From: Aquicoccus porphyridii
Lineage (GTDB): Bacteria > Pseudomonadota > Alphaproteobacteria > Rhodobacterales > Rhodobacteraceae
Assembly (NCBI RefSeq): GCF_008369105.1
Contig: NZ_VINQ01000003.1
Coordinates: 209,001-273,000 of the forward strand
Reading direction: 5' to 3'
DNA: 64,000 bases
Part shown: positions 37,304-45,726 of the stretch, piece after piece
Layout of the letters: the number at the start of each line of letters is the position of its first letter
Position numbering within the stretch: the stretch's first letter is position 1
Program-made: the position numbers and the translations under genes
Notes under the pieces: model-generated
Databases searched by the model: none
What the model saw: only the letters and a program-made list of their open reading frames with translations
Told to the model about the DNA's origin: nothing

Positions 37304-37748
37304 TGGCGTGGGCGACCCCCCGATGGTCGCCAATATTGGAATAGGCCAGCGACAGCGGGTGGCGCCCGGCACTTTGCCCATGGTCGATTTCAAGCACCAC
37401 GCGGTAAAGCGTTCCGTTCTTGCCCGCGCTCTGCTCGACGACGGCGCGCGAAATCTCGTCGATGGTGTGGCGCACGCGGCTGTGGCGCAGGGCATTGGCG
37501 CGGCGAATCTCGACCCAGCCTTCGGGTCGGTAAAAGACCACCTGAACCCGGCGCACGAACAGAACGAAGGCGACGGCCCCCATCCCGCCACCGACCACGA
37601 GGAAGATCAGGCCATGCCAGATTCCTTCGAGGATCAGGCCCAGCCCGACACCGACAAAGACCAGGATAAAGACGATGAGCATCACACCGGTAAGCCAAGG
37701 CGTATCGTCCACGATCAATAGATCGGGTGTATCTGTCTTGATCTTCAT
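37281..37748 (-). CDS. two-TM membrane protein, conserved hypothetical
   Basis: 155 residues with two adjacent hydrophobic helices (VMLIVFILVFVGVGLGLIL and LIFLVVGGGMGAVAFVLF), followed by a soluble domain of about 90 residues (VVFYRPEGWVEIRR onward). The layout resembles small bacterial membrane proteins with a PH-like C-terminal domain, but no family is named with confidence. It converges with and overlaps the glycosyltransferase gene. Confidence 0.7.
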   Translation of the reverse strand: MKIKTDTPDLLIVDDTPWLTGVMLIVFILVFVGVGLGLILEGIWHGLIFLVVGGGMGAVAFVLFVRRVQVVFYRPEGWVEIRRANALRHSRVRHTIDEISRAVVEQSAGKNGTLYRVVLEIDHGQSAGRHPLSLAYSNIGDHRGVAHAINDWLAG

Positions 37749-37848
37749 GCCGCCAGATTAGGCGCGATTTCGCCCCGGTTTCAATTGCAATTTCCAACAG
37801 GTATGGCAGGATTTGCCCGAAAATGTTTGCTGCCGCACAGGAGAGAGC

Positions 37849-38733
37849 GTGGAGAACTGGGACGAGGTAAGAACCGCCTTTCAGGTGGCACGGCTGGGAA
37901 CTGTGAGCGGTGCGGCCGAGGTTCTGGGGGTCCACCATGCCACCGTGATCCGGCATATCGACGCGCTCGAAGGGCGGTTGGGCGTCAAGCTGTTTCAGCG
38001 CCATTCGCGCGGATACACCCCGACCGAAGCCGGCGAAGACCTGTTGCGCGTGGCACGGGCGACGGACGACCAGTTCGCGCAACTGGCCGGGCGCATCAAG
38101 GGCCGTGGCAACGAGGTCACCGGAGAGCTTGTCGTCACCGCCCTGGCCGAGTTCAGCCGGATTCTGGCGCCGATCCTGTCAGGGTTCCAGCACCGGCACC
38201 CGGGCCTTGTCGTGCGTCTCAAGACAAGCGAGCGGTTGTTTCGACTCGAATATGGCGAGGCCCATGTCGCCATTCGCGCCGGGCAGAAAGCCCCCGGCGA
38301 GCCCGACAATGTTGTGCAAAAGCTCGTGGATCAACCGATCGGTCTCTACGCCAGCAAAGCCTATATCGACCGCCACGGGCGCCCGTCCGGCCCCGAGGAA
38401 CTTGGCGATCATGTTTTCGTCGGCACCGATGACACGGCGTCGCGCGCGCCCTTCGCCCAATGGCTGCGCGCGCATGTCGCCGAAGAACGGATCGCCTTTC
38501 GGGCCGATGATTTCCGCGCGCAGGAAGAGGCGGTTCTGGCCGGGGCGGGGATCGGCTTTCTCGCGGTGGAGGACGCAGCACAGGTGCCCGACCTGGTCGA
38601 GGTCATGGCCCCGCGCGAAGAGTGGGCGATCCCACTCTGGATCGTGACCCATATGGACCTGCACCGGACGGCCAAGGTGCAGGCCTTTCTCAAGCACCTC
38701 AAGGAGACGCTGGCGAAGAGGCACAACCCGTGA
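37849..38733 (+). CDS. LysR family transcriptional regulator
   Basis: 294 residues. The winged helix-turn-helix is in residues 1-60 (ARLGTVSGAAEVLGVHHATVIRHIDALE, then RLGVKLFQRHSRGYTPTEAG), followed by the periplasmic-binding-like effector domain. The GTG at 37849 is chosen because a strong AGGAGAG site sits 5 nt before it; an ATG 36 nt earlier lacks one. The EamA permease overlaps its stop, so it probably controls transport of its own effector. Confidence 0.88.
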   Translation: MENWDEVRTAFQVARLGTVSGAAEVLGVHHATVIRHIDALEGRLGVKLFQRHSRGYTPTEAGEDLLRVARATDDQFAQLAGRIKGRGNEVTGELVVTALAEFSRILAPILSGFQHRHPGLVVRLKTSERLFRLEYGEAHVAIRAGQKAPGEPDNVVQKLVDQPIGLYASKAYIDRHGRPSGPEELGDHVFVGTDDTASRAPFAQWLRAHVAEERIAFRADDFRAQEEAVLAGAGIGFLAVEDAAQVPDLVEVMAPREEWAIPLWIVTHMDLHRTAKVQAFLKHLKETLAKRHNP

Positions 38734-39614
38734 CGCCCGCGCAGATGGGGCATCTGGCGATGCTGGCCTTTTCGGCGCTGGTGGCGGGGTCGTTTTCGCT
38801 CGGGGTGATGGCGGCGCCGCATATTGCGCCTGCCGCGCTCAATGCGCCACGGTTCCTGATCGCGGCACTTCTGGTGGGGGCGGCGGCGCTGGCCACGACC
38901 GGAATCCCGAAAAGCGCGGCCCGCGCACCGTGGCGCTACCTGGTGCTCGGGGGAACCTTTGCCATCTATTTCGTGCTGATGTTCGAAGGGTTGAAAACCG
39001 CCGCGCCGGTCTCGGCCTCGGCGGTATTCACCCTGACGCCGGTGATGTCGGCGATCATCGGCTACGCGATGCTGCGACAGATCACGACGCCGCGCATGGC
39101 ACTGGGGCTGAGCGTCGGGGCGGCCGGGGCGCTCTGGGTGATCTTCCGCGCCGATTGGGAGGCTGTTCGCGCCTTCGAAGTGGGCCGCGGCGAGATGATC
39201 TATTTCTGGGGCTGCGTCGCGCACGCGGCCTATACGCCCATGGTCCGGTTGCTCAATCGCGGGGAATCACCGGTGGTGTTCACCTTCGGCATGCTGGTGG
39301 CGGGCTGTGTGCTGGTCACGATCTATGGCTGGAATGACATCCGGGCGACCGACTGGGCGGCCCTGCCCGCGATCGTGTGGATCACGCTGGTCTATGTCGC
39401 GGTCTTCGCCAGCGCGGTCACGTTCGTGCTGTTGCAATTCGCCACGCTGCGCCTGCCCTCGGCCAAGGTGATGGCCTATACCTATCTCACGCCCAGTTGG
39501 GTCATCGCGTGGGAGGTCCTGCTGGGCCACGAGGTGCCGCCCGTGCTGGTGATGGCGGGGGTGGGGCTGACGGTGGTGGCGCTTCTGGTGCTGCTCAAGG
39601 ACGAGGGGCATTGA
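38730..39614 (+). CDS. EamA/DMT family permease, coupled to LysR
   Basis: 294 residues and about ten membrane helices in two EamA repeats. The GTG start overlaps the LysR stop (GTGA) and has AGAGG upstream; an ATG 15 nt later is the alternative. Likely exporter of a metabolite sensed by the LysR protein; substrate unknown. Confidence 0.84.
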   Translation: MTPAQMGHLAMLAFSALVAGSFSLGVMAAPHIAPAALNAPRFLIAALLVGAAALATTGIPKSAARAPWRYLVLGGTFAIYFVLMFEGLKTAAPVSASAVFTLTPVMSAIIGYAMLRQITTPRMALGLSVGAAGALWVIFRADWEAVRAFEVGRGEMIYFWGCVAHAAYTPMVRLLNRGESPVVFTFGMLVAGCVLVTIYGWNDIRATDWAALPAIVWITLVYVAVFASAVTFVLLQFATLRLPSAKVMAYTYLTPSWVIAWEVLLGHEVPPVLVMAGVGLTVVALLVLLKDEGH

Positions 39615-39626
39615 TGCACGCCCGCA

Positions 39627-39962
39627 CTACTGTGACGGATCGGCCCCGAACTCGCCTTCGAGAAACCGCTCGAACGCATCGAGATTGACCGGCTCGAACT
39701 GGCCGAACCCCTGCATCCACACCGAGGCCGCGCGCAGCGCGTCGGGTTCGAGCTTGCACCATTTCACCCGGCCGCGCTTTTCCTGGCTGATGAGCCCGGC
39801 GCGGGTCAGGATCGTCAGGTGCTTGGAAATCGCCGCAAGCGACATCTCGAACGGGTCGGCCACGTCGGTAACGGCCATGTCATCTTCGAGAAGCATGGTC
39901 AGGATGGCCCGCCGCGTGGGGTCGGCCAGCGCGGCGAACGTGGCGTCGAGGGTATCGCTCAT
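39627..39962 (-). CDS. ArsR-type winged-helix regulator
   Basis: 111 residues, one domain. ATFAALADPTRRAILTML at the start, then the recognition helix MSLAAISKHLTILTRAGLI and the wing KRGRVKWCKLEP. No metal-binding ELCV motif is visible, so this is the non-metal SdpR/YgaV-like group. The ATG at 39962 is preferred; the longer upstream frame crosses the promoter palindrome. It converges on the EamA gene and is divergent from the atp operon. Confidence 0.87.
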   Translation of the reverse strand: MSDTLDATFAALADPTRRAILTMLLEDDMAVTDVADPFEMSLAAISKHLTILTRAGLISQEKRGRVKWCKLEPDALRAASVWMQGFGQFEPVNLDAFERFLEGEFGADPSQ

Positions 39963-39994
39963 GGCTTGGGGTTTGTCCGAGACCGGCGCTTTCG

Positions 39995-40010
39995 TCAACC
40001 GTTTGGTTGA
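39995..40010. promoter_or_regulatory. palindrome upstream of arsR-type gene
   Basis: TCAACC and GGTTGA are separated by 4 nt (GTTT), centred 40 nt upstream of the regulator's ATG. A TTGACG box on the same strand overlaps it. This suits an autorepressor operator. Confidence 0.5.
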
Positions 40011-40135
40011 ATATGCGCTTTTGCCGGAACCGGCGCCCAGCGATGCCATGGCCGAATGATGGCATTCGACGGGTGCTGAAAAAATTCGCTTGATATCAAT
40101 CCCTTGGATGGTGTTTCCCAAGGGCGTCATGACGC

Positions 40136-40164
40136 TTGACTCTGTCCGGCCTGCCCCCTAGCAA
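40136..40164 (+). promoter_or_regulatory. candidate promoter of atp F0 operon
   Basis: TTGACT (40136-40141), 17-bp spacer, TAGCAA (40159-40164), placed 30 nt before the atpI start. The -10 is imperfect. Confidence 0.45.
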
Positions 40165-40193
40165 AGGCACAAATTTCCGATGGGGGAATTCGC

Positions 40194-40526
40194 GTGACCG
40201 ATCCCGATCCAAAGCAACGCCTCGCGGAGCTGGACGCACGGATCGCGGCCATGAAAAAGGCCGGTGAACGCGACAAGCCGCATCAGGAAGAACACTATTC
40301 CAAGGCCCAGATCGGCTGGCGGATGGTGACGGAGATGGTGGCCGGTCTGTTGATCGGTTTCGGCATGGGATACGGGCTTGACCGCCTGTTCGGAACGCTT
40401 CCGATCTTTCTCGTGCTGCTGACATTGTTGGGCTTTGCCGCCGGTGTACGCACGATGTTGCGAACCGCGAAAGAGTTCGACGTCGTGGATGAGCCTGAAA
40501 AGGCCGAAGAAGACGAGAGGATGTAG
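40194..40526 (+). CDS. atpI: ATP synthase accessory protein AtpI
   Basis: 110 residues with a charged N terminus and two membrane helices (GLLIGFGMGYGLDRLFG, FLVLLTLLGFAAGV). This is the AtpI form found at the head of alphaproteobacterial F0 operons, thought to help c-ring assembly. GTG start. atpB follows 3 nt after the stop. Confidence 0.88.
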   Translation: MTDPDPKQRLAELDARIAAMKKAGERDKPHQEEHYSKAQIGWRMVTEMVAGLLIGFGMGYGLDRLFGTLPIFLVLLTLLGFAAGVRTMLRTAKEFDVVDEPEKAEEDERM

Positions 40527-40529
40527 GAC

Positions 40530-41288
40530 GTGGCAAGCGAGACGCATTCCGGGCAAGGGTCGGGGCTGGAATTTCACCCGATGGATCAGTTCATCGTCAA
40601 ACCGTTGTTCGGCGACGGCCCGGTGGGCATGTTCACCGTGACCAACGTGACGCTGTGGATGGCAATCAGCGTTCTGGCGGTGGTCCTCTTGCTGATCGTG
40701 GGCACGTCGCGCCGCGCCATCGTGCCAAGCCGCAGCCAGTCGGTGGCCGAGCTTGCCTATGGCTTCGTCTACAAGATGATCGAGGACGTGGCCGGCAAGG
40801 ACGGGCTTAAATACTTCCCCTATATCATGACGCTGTTCATGTTCGTCCTGTTCAGCAACGTGCTGGGCCTGATCCCCTCGGCGTTCACGACGACATCGCA
40901 TATCGCGGTAACCGCGGTTCTGGCGATGGGCGTGTTCCTGACCGTGACGATCCTTGGCTTTGTCAAGAACGGCGCCGCGTTTCTCGGGCTGTTCTGGGTG
41001 TCGAGCGCGCCGCTCGCGCTGCGCCCCGTCCTGGCCCTGATCGAGCTGATTTCCTATTTCGTGCGCCCGGTGAGCCATTCCATCCGTCTTGCCGGGAACA
41101 TGATGGCGGGTCACGCGGTGCTCAAGGTGTTCGCGGGCTTTGCCGCCTCGGCCCTGATCGCCCCCTTTGCGATCGGCGCGATCACCGCGATGTATGCGCT
41201 CGAGCTGCTCGTGGCCTGTGTCCAGGCCTATGTCTTCACCATCCTCACCTGCGTCTATCTCAAGGATGCGCTGCACCCGTCGCACTGA
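40530..41288 (+). CDS. atpB: ATP synthase F0 subunit a
   Basis: 252-residue membrane subunit forming the proton half-channels. It has the essential-Arg helix ([17 protein letters not shown]) near residue 190 and the last-helix segment [23 protein letters not shown] start at 40530. Length is normal. Confidence 0.95.
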   Translation: MASETHSGQGSGLEFHPMDQFIVKPLFGDGPVGMFTVTNVTLWMAISVLAVVLLLIVGTSRRAIVPSRSQSVAELAYGFVYKMIEDVAGKDGLKYFPYIMTLFMFVLFSNVLGLIPSAFTTTSHIAVTAVLAMGVFLTVTILGFVKNGAAFLGLFWVSSAPLALRPVLALIELISYFVRPVSHSIRLAGNMMAGHAVLKVFAGFAASALIAPFAIGAITAMYALELLVACVQAYVFTILTCVYLKDALHPSH

Positions 41289-41362
41289 GGTTTCATCAAG
41301 GTTCGGTGGGCCACCTGCCCGCCCTGCATCATTCGCCAATTCCAACGTAAGGAGAAATCACA

Positions 41363-41599
41363 ATGGAAGGCAATATCGCTGAAATGGGTCAATTCATCGG
41401 TGCCGGCCTCGCCGCTATCGGTTCGGGCGCTGCGGCTATCGGTGTTGGCCATGTTGCCGGCAACTTCCTGTCGGGTGCACTGCGCAACCCGTCGGCGGCC
41501 CCTGGCCAGACCGCGACGCTCTTTATCGGCATCGCCTTCGCCGAAGCCCTGGGGATCTTCTCGTTCCTCGTCGCGCTTCTGCTGATGTTTGCCGTCTGA
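41363..41599 (+). CDS. atpE: ATP synthase F0 subunit c
   Basis: 78-residue hairpin of two helices. The first has the Gly/Ala pattern [21 protein letters not shown]; the second carries the proton-binding Glu in [15 protein letters not shown] strong AAGGAG ribosome site precedes it, and a stable hairpin follows the stop, fitting its high copy number in the c-ring. Confidence 0.95.
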   Translation: MEGNIAEMGQFIGAGLAAIGSGAAAIGVGHVAGNFLSGALRNPSAAPGQTATLFIGIAFAEALGIFSFLVALLLMFAV

Positions 41600-41622
41600 T
41601 CCGATCGGGCCATCCTTACGCT

Positions 41623-41651
41623 CGGGTGGGTTGTCACGCATGACCCACCCG
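41623..41651 (+). promoter_or_regulatory. intercistronic hairpin after atpE
   Basis: CGGGTGGGT pairs perfectly with ACCCACCCG across an 11-nt loop, 23 nt after the atpE stop and without a T-run. It probably stabilises the atpE part of the mRNA or reduces read-through into atpF'. Confidence 0.6.
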
Positions 41652-41681
41652 TTGTAATCCCGGTTCGAGGAGAACTACGAC

Positions 41682-42227
41682 ATGGCAAGCGAGACCCAAG
41701 CCCCGGTCAGTTCCTGCGTTGACGCAGGTGGCAGCGCCATTGGCATGCCACAGCTTTGCGGCGACTGGATGGGCAACCAGATTTTCTGGCTGGTTGTGAC
41801 GCTGGTGGTGATGTTTTTCATCCTGTCCAAGATCGCGCTGCCGCGGATTGCCGCCGTGCTGGCCGAACGTCAGGGACGGATCACCAATGACATCGCCGCC
41901 GCCGAAGAGCTGAGAAAAAAGGCTCAGGAAGCGGAAGCGGCCTATGAAAAGGCACTTGCCGAGGCCAAGGCCGAAGCGGGCCGGATCGTGGCTGAGGCCA
42001 AGGCCGAGATGCAGGCCGAAATGGATGTCGAGATCGCCAAGGCCGATGCAGAGATCGCGGCCCAAACCGCGGAAAGCGAAAAGAAAATCGTTGAAATCCG
42101 CGAGGGTGCGCTCGAGGCGGTCAAAGAGGTCGCCATGGACACCGCCCAGGATATCGTGACCGCCATGGGCGGCAAGGCCGACGCCAAGAGCGTGACAGCG
42201 GCCGTCAACGAACGGATGAAAGGGTAA
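41682..42227 (+). CDS. atpF': ATP synthase F0 subunit b' (AtpG/AtpF')
   Basis: 181 residues: a short variable N terminus, one membrane helix ([20 protein letters not shown]) and a long Glu/Ala/Lys coiled coil. The b' type occurs beside b in alphaproteobacteria and phototrophs, giving a b-b' heterodimer stalk. AGGAGA ribosome site. The b gene follows 4 nt later. Confidence 0.92.
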   Translation: MASETQAPVSSCVDAGGSAIGMPQLCGDWMGNQIFWLVVTLVVMFFILSKIALPRIAAVLAERQGRITNDIAAAEELRKKAQEAEAAYEKALAEAKAEAGRIVAEAKAEMQAEMDVEIAKADAEIAAQTAESEKKIVEIREGALEAVKEVAMDTAQDIVTAMGGKADAKSVTAAVNERMKG

Positions 42228-42231
42228 TCTC

Positions 42232-42789
42232 ATGCGCAGCCTTGCCACAATGATCGCCCTTTTCGCCGCCAGCCCGGCACTGGCCGCTTCGGGCCCGTTC
42301 TTTTCGCTCGGCAATACGAACTTCGTGATCCTGATCGCGTTCCTGATTTTCATTGCGATTCTGGTCTATTACAAGGTGCCGGGCCTGTTGACCGGCCTGC
42401 TGGACAAGCGTGCCGCCGGTATCCAGTCCGAACTCGACGAGGCCCGCCGCCTGCGTGACGAAGCGCAAAGCGTTCTGGCCTCGTATGAGCGCAAGCAAAA
42501 GGACGTGGCCGCACAGGCCGAACGGATCGTCGCCCATGCCAAGGATGAAGCGGCGACCGCGGCGGAGCTGGCCAAGGAAGACCTGAAGAAATCCATCGCC
42601 CGGCGGATCGCGGCGGCGGAGGACCAGATCGCCAGCGCACAGGCCGCGGCCATCAAGGATGTCCGCGATCAGGCGGTCACCGTTGCCGTTGCGGCCGCGC
42701 GTGACGTCATCGCCAAGAACATGACCGCGACCGATGCCAACAAGCTGATCGACTCGGCGATTTCCGAGGTCGAGGCCAAGCTACACTGA
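42232..42789 (+). CDS. atpF: ATP synthase F0 subunit b
   Basis: 185 residues with an N-terminal hydrophobic leader-like stretch, one membrane helix (FVILIAFLIFIAILVYYKVP) and a long coiled coil. Second half of the peripheral stalk. Last gene of the operon; the F1 genes are not in the window. Confidence 0.93.
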   Translation: MRSLATMIALFAASPALAASGPFFSLGNTNFVILIAFLIFIAILVYYKVPGLLTGLLDKRAAGIQSELDEARRLRDEAQSVLASYERKQKDVAAQAERIVAHAKDEAATAAELAKEDLKKSIARRIAAAEDQIASAQAAAIKDVRDQAVTVAVAAARDVIAKNMTATDANKLIDSAISEVEAKLH

Positions 42790-42827
42790 TCACGCGCCGC
42801 GGAGTGGCGCGCGAGGTGAGAGATCGG

Positions 42828-42858
42828 AAAACCCGGGTTTCGTGCCCGGGTTTTTCAT
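42828..42858 (+). terminator. rho-independent terminator of atp F0 operon
   Basis: AAACCCGGG (42829-42837) pairs with CCCGGGTTT (42845-42853) around a 7-nt loop and is followed by a T-rich run. Confidence 0.9.
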
Positions 42859-42942
42859 TTTCGGGCAGGTGACAGTCTGATCCGGAATGCTTTACAGGGA
42901 TCGCCCCGGGCGCGCGGTGATAATCTTTGACCGCGAAACGGG

Positions 42943-43710
42943 TCAACGCGCCCTTTCGTGTTCGATGCGCTGGCGGGCGATGTCTTCGTTGCGATCGGCC
43001 TTGGCCTGCGCGCGCAACGCCGTTTCGATGTAATCCATATGCGCCTCGACCGCGGCCCGGGCGCCGGCCGCGTCGCGGGCCTGAAGGGCCGCGTTGATCG
43101 CCGCGTGCTGGGTCAGGATATCCTCGCGCGAGGTGGTCTGGCGGAACATCTGGGCGCGGTTGTAAAACACGCCCTCGCGCAGAAGATCATACATCGAGCG
43201 CATCATGTGCTGCATCACCACGTTGTGGCAGGATTCGATGATGGCCATGTGAAAATCGGCATCCGCCTCGGCTTCGAGCGCGGTATCGGCCTGGTGATGC
43301 GCGCTCACCATCCGGTCGTAAGCCGTTGCAATCACTTCCAGATCGGTACTCGATGCATATCGCGCAGCGCGTTCCGCGGTCATCCCTTCGAGATCGCGGC
43401 GAAACGAAATGTAATCGATCACCGCCTCGTCATGCGCCGCGAAAAGCCGCACCAGCGCCGGGGAAAAGGCCGATCCCAACACATCGGCCACGTAAATCCC
43501 CGACCCGGCGCGCGATGCCAGAAGCCCACGGGCCCGCAACTCGGCCACCGCTTCGCGCAGCGACGGGCGTGAGACACCGAGTTTCTCGGACAGCTCACGC
43601 TCGGGCGGGAGACGCTCGCCCGGGCGCAGGATTCCGCGCAGGATCAAAAGCTCGATCTGGCGGACAACGGCGGAGGAGAGTTTCTCGGGATGGACGGGGC
43701 GGAACGGCAT
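42943..43710 (-). CDS. FadR-type GntR family regulator with FCD domain
   Basis: 255 residues. The N-terminal wHTH is LPPERELSEKLGVSRPSLREAVAELRARGLL with wing SRAGSGIYVAD. The C-terminal FCD helical bundle includes ADADFHMAIIESCHNVVMQHMM, with His and Asp positioned for a metal. PdhR, LldR and GlcC-like repressors belong here; the effector cannot be named. A matching operator lies just upstream of the start. Confidence 0.9.
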   Translation of the reverse strand: MPFRPVHPEKLSSAVVRQIELLILRGILRPGERLPPERELSEKLGVSRPSLREAVAELRARGLLASRAGSGIYVADVLGSAFSPALVRLFAAHDEAVIDYISFRRDLEGMTAERAARYASSTDLEVIATAYDRMVSAHHQADTALEAEADADFHMAIIESCHNVVMQHMMRSMYDLLREGVFYNRAQMFRQTTSREDILTQHAAINAALQARDAAGARAAVEAHMDYIETALRAQAKADRNEDIARQRIEHERAR

Positions 43711-43729
43711 GACAGGAACCCAAAACGTT

Positions 43730-43744
43730 AATTGGTCAAACCTT
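43730..43744. promoter_or_regulatory. candidate operator of the FadR-type regulator
   Basis: AATTGGTCAAACCTT matches the GntR/FadR pattern TGGT-N3-ACC, known for PdhR-like boxes. It lies 20 nt upstream of the regulator ATG, so autoregulation is likely. Confidence 0.45.
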
Positions 43745-43774
43745 ATGACCGCTTTCCCAGCACCGCAAGGCCAT

Positions 43775-43886
43775 GGTTAACGCCGTCAGAGATGGCGAAA
43801 CAAGGGGGTGACACCCGACTGTTTCCCGGCTGTCGCCCGGCTGCCGGGTGATTCAACCTTTCGTTAACCGCGCGAAAGGTTAACGC
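43775..43886 (+). repeat. dispersed intergenic repeat, copy B
   Basis: Starts with GGTTAACGC, runs through GGGGGTGACA, then has three tandem 11-mers of the CCCGGCTGTCG type. The closing GGTTAACGC at 43878-43886 lies 103 bp after the first. Just before it, AACCTTTCG and CGAAAGGTT form a perfect hairpin. It reads toward coq9, about 140 bp further on. Confidence 0.7.
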
Positions 43887-44028
43887 ACCGTCCGCCCGCG
43901 ACGCGCTTGCAAGACGCGATCTTCGGCAATTGGCACTGCCAGCGGGTGGCGTTATGGTCGGTCCCAACACGCCGTCGGTTCGACCTGAACCGCAGCACGC
44001 CGCCCGGTGGCGGCAAGGGAGCTGTTTA

Positions 44029-44700
44029 ATGTCCGACATGATCGAAAAACTGCTTGATGCGGCACTGATCCACGTGCCGTTTGACGGTTGGAGCGACGAG
44101 ACGTTCAACGCCGCCGTCGCAGAAAGCGGGGTCGAGATGGCGCTGGCCCGGGCCATGTGCCCGCGCGGCGCGGTGGATCTTGCCGCCGCCTATCACAGGC
44201 GCGGCGACCAGCGCATGGTCGCGCGCCTGAACGAGGCCGAGCTTGCGCAGATGCGGTTTCGCGACCGGATCGCGGCGGCGGTGCGGTTCCGCATCGAAGC
44301 GGTCGAGGACAAGGAACTGGTGCGCCGAGGCATGACCCTGTTTGCGCTGCCGCAGCACGCACCCGAGGGGACGCGGCTGATCTGGGGCACCTGCGATCTC
44401 ATATGGCGCAGCCTTGGCGATACCTCGGATGACGTGAACTGGTATACCAAGCGGATGACGCTGTCGGGGGTCTATTCCTCGACGCTTCTCTATTGGCTGG
44501 GCGACGAGAGCGAGGGGTTCGAGGCGACATGGGCCTTTCTCGACCGGCGGATCGAGGACGTGATGCAGTTCGAGACACTCAAGGCCCGACTGCGCGACAA
44601 CCCGGCCCTGTCGCGGGTGTTGAAGGGGCCGCTGGAGGTGCTGGGCCGCATCCGCGCACCGAAACCACGCGGTGACATGCCGGGACATTGGGACAAGTGA
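44029..44700 (+). CDS. coq9: COQ9 family ubiquinone biosynthesis protein
   Basis: 223 residues with the COQ9 core: an N-terminal three-helix TetR-like region (MIEKLLDAALIHVPFDGWS), LAAAYHRRGDQRM, and the C-terminal lipid-binding section SDDVNWYTKRMTLSGVYSSTLLYWLGD. COQ9 presents polyprenyl intermediates to the ring hydroxylase. AGGGAG precedes the ATG. The quinone oxidoreductase genes that follow are in the same direction. Confidence 0.9.
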   Translation: MSDMIEKLLDAALIHVPFDGWSDETFNAAVAESGVEMALARAMCPRGAVDLAAAYHRRGDQRMVARLNEAELAQMRFRDRIAAAVRFRIEAVEDKELVRRGMTLFALPQHAPEGTRLIWGTCDLIWRSLGDTSDDVNWYTKRMTLSGVYSSTLLYWLGDESEGFEATWAFLDRRIEDVMQFETLKARLRDNPALSRVLKGPLEVLGRIRAPKPRGDMPGHWDK

Positions 44701-44711
44701 GAGAGGCAGAC

Positions 44712-45698
44712 ATGAGCAAGACGATGAAAGCGATCGAGATTTCCACGCCGGGCGGACCCGAGGTCCTGGTGCCCTGCGAACGGCCCATGCCAACGGCCGG
44801 TCAGGGCGAGGTGGTGATCCGCGTGGCATGGGCGGGGGTGAACCGGCCCGACGCACTGCAACGTGCGGGCAATTACGCACCGCCCCCCACGGCAAGCGAC
44901 CTGCCCGGGCTCGAGGCATCGGGCGAGGTGGCCGAGGTCGGCCCGGGCGTCACCGACTGGAAGGTGGGCGACAAGGTCTGCGCGCTCCTGCCCGGCGGCG
45001 GCTATGCCGAATACGTGACAACGCCCGCCGCGCATTGCCTGCCCATACCCGAGGGCATGGACCTGCGCGAGGCCGCGTGCCTGCCCGAGACGTTCTTTAC
45101 CGTCTGGACCAACGTGTTCATGCGCGGCGGGTTGAAAGCCGGTGAGCGGTTCCTTGTGCATGGCGGAAGCTCGGGCATCGGGACGACCGCCATTCAACTG
45201 GCACGCCATTTCGGCGCGCGGGTGTTCGCCACGGCCGGGTCGGACGAGAAATGCAAGACCTGCACCGATCTCGGGGCGGAACGGGCGATCAACTACAAGA
45301 CGCAGGATTTCGTCGAGGTGATGAAGGATGCGGGCGGTGCCGATTTGATCCTCGACATGGTGGGGGGTGACTACCTTCCGCGCAACGTCAATGCGCTCGC
45401 CAATGACGGGCGGCTGGTGCAGATCGCGTTTCTGAACGGTCCCAAGGTCGAGTTGAATTTCGCACAGGTCATGGTGCGGCGGCTGACCATCACCGGGAGC
45501 ACGCTGCGCCCGCAATCGGACCTCGCCAAGGCGCGCATCGCGGAAGAGCTGCGCACCCATGTCTGGCCGCTTCTCGATGCGGGGCGGGTGGCGCCGGTGA
45601 TGGATAGCGAGTTTCCGCTTGAGGATGCTGCCGGGGCCCATGAACGGATCGAAAGCCCCGGGCATGTCGGCAAGATCGTGTTGAAGGTGGGGGCGTGA
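44712..45698 (+). CDS. NAD(P)H:quinone oxidoreductase, PIG3/QOR type
   Basis: 328-residue zinc-free MDR enzyme. It has a GroES-like N-terminal half, the nucleotide motif VHGGSSGIGTTAIQLA in the middle and no zinc-ligand loop. TP53I3/PIG3-like members reduce quinones. The ATG at 44712 has GAGAGG upstream and lies 11 nt after the coq9 stop, suggesting cotranscription. Confidence 0.87.
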   Translation: MSKTMKAIEISTPGGPEVLVPCERPMPTAGQGEVVIRVAWAGVNRPDALQRAGNYAPPPTASDLPGLEASGEVAEVGPGVTDWKVGDKVCALLPGGGYAEYVTTPAAHCLPIPEGMDLREAACLPETFFTVWTNVFMRGGLKAGERFLVHGGSSGIGTTAIQLARHFGARVFATAGSDEKCKTCTDLGAERAINYKTQDFVEVMKDAGGADLILDMVGGDYLPRNVNALANDGRLVQIAFLNGPKVELNFAQVMVRRLTITGSTLRPQSDLAKARIAEELRTHVWPLLDAGRVAPVMDSEFPLEDAAGAHERIESPGHVGKIVLKVGA

Positions 45699-45726
45699 CA
45701 TCGCGCACCCGATAAGGAGAGATCAC

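Larger units (their letters stand above)
43711..44028. other. 318-bp intergenic region between divergent regulator and coq9
   Basis: Holds the candidate FadR-type operator at 43730-43744 and copy B of the dispersed repeat at 43775-43886. The remaining 140 bp before coq9 show no gene or obvious site. Confidence 0.7.
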
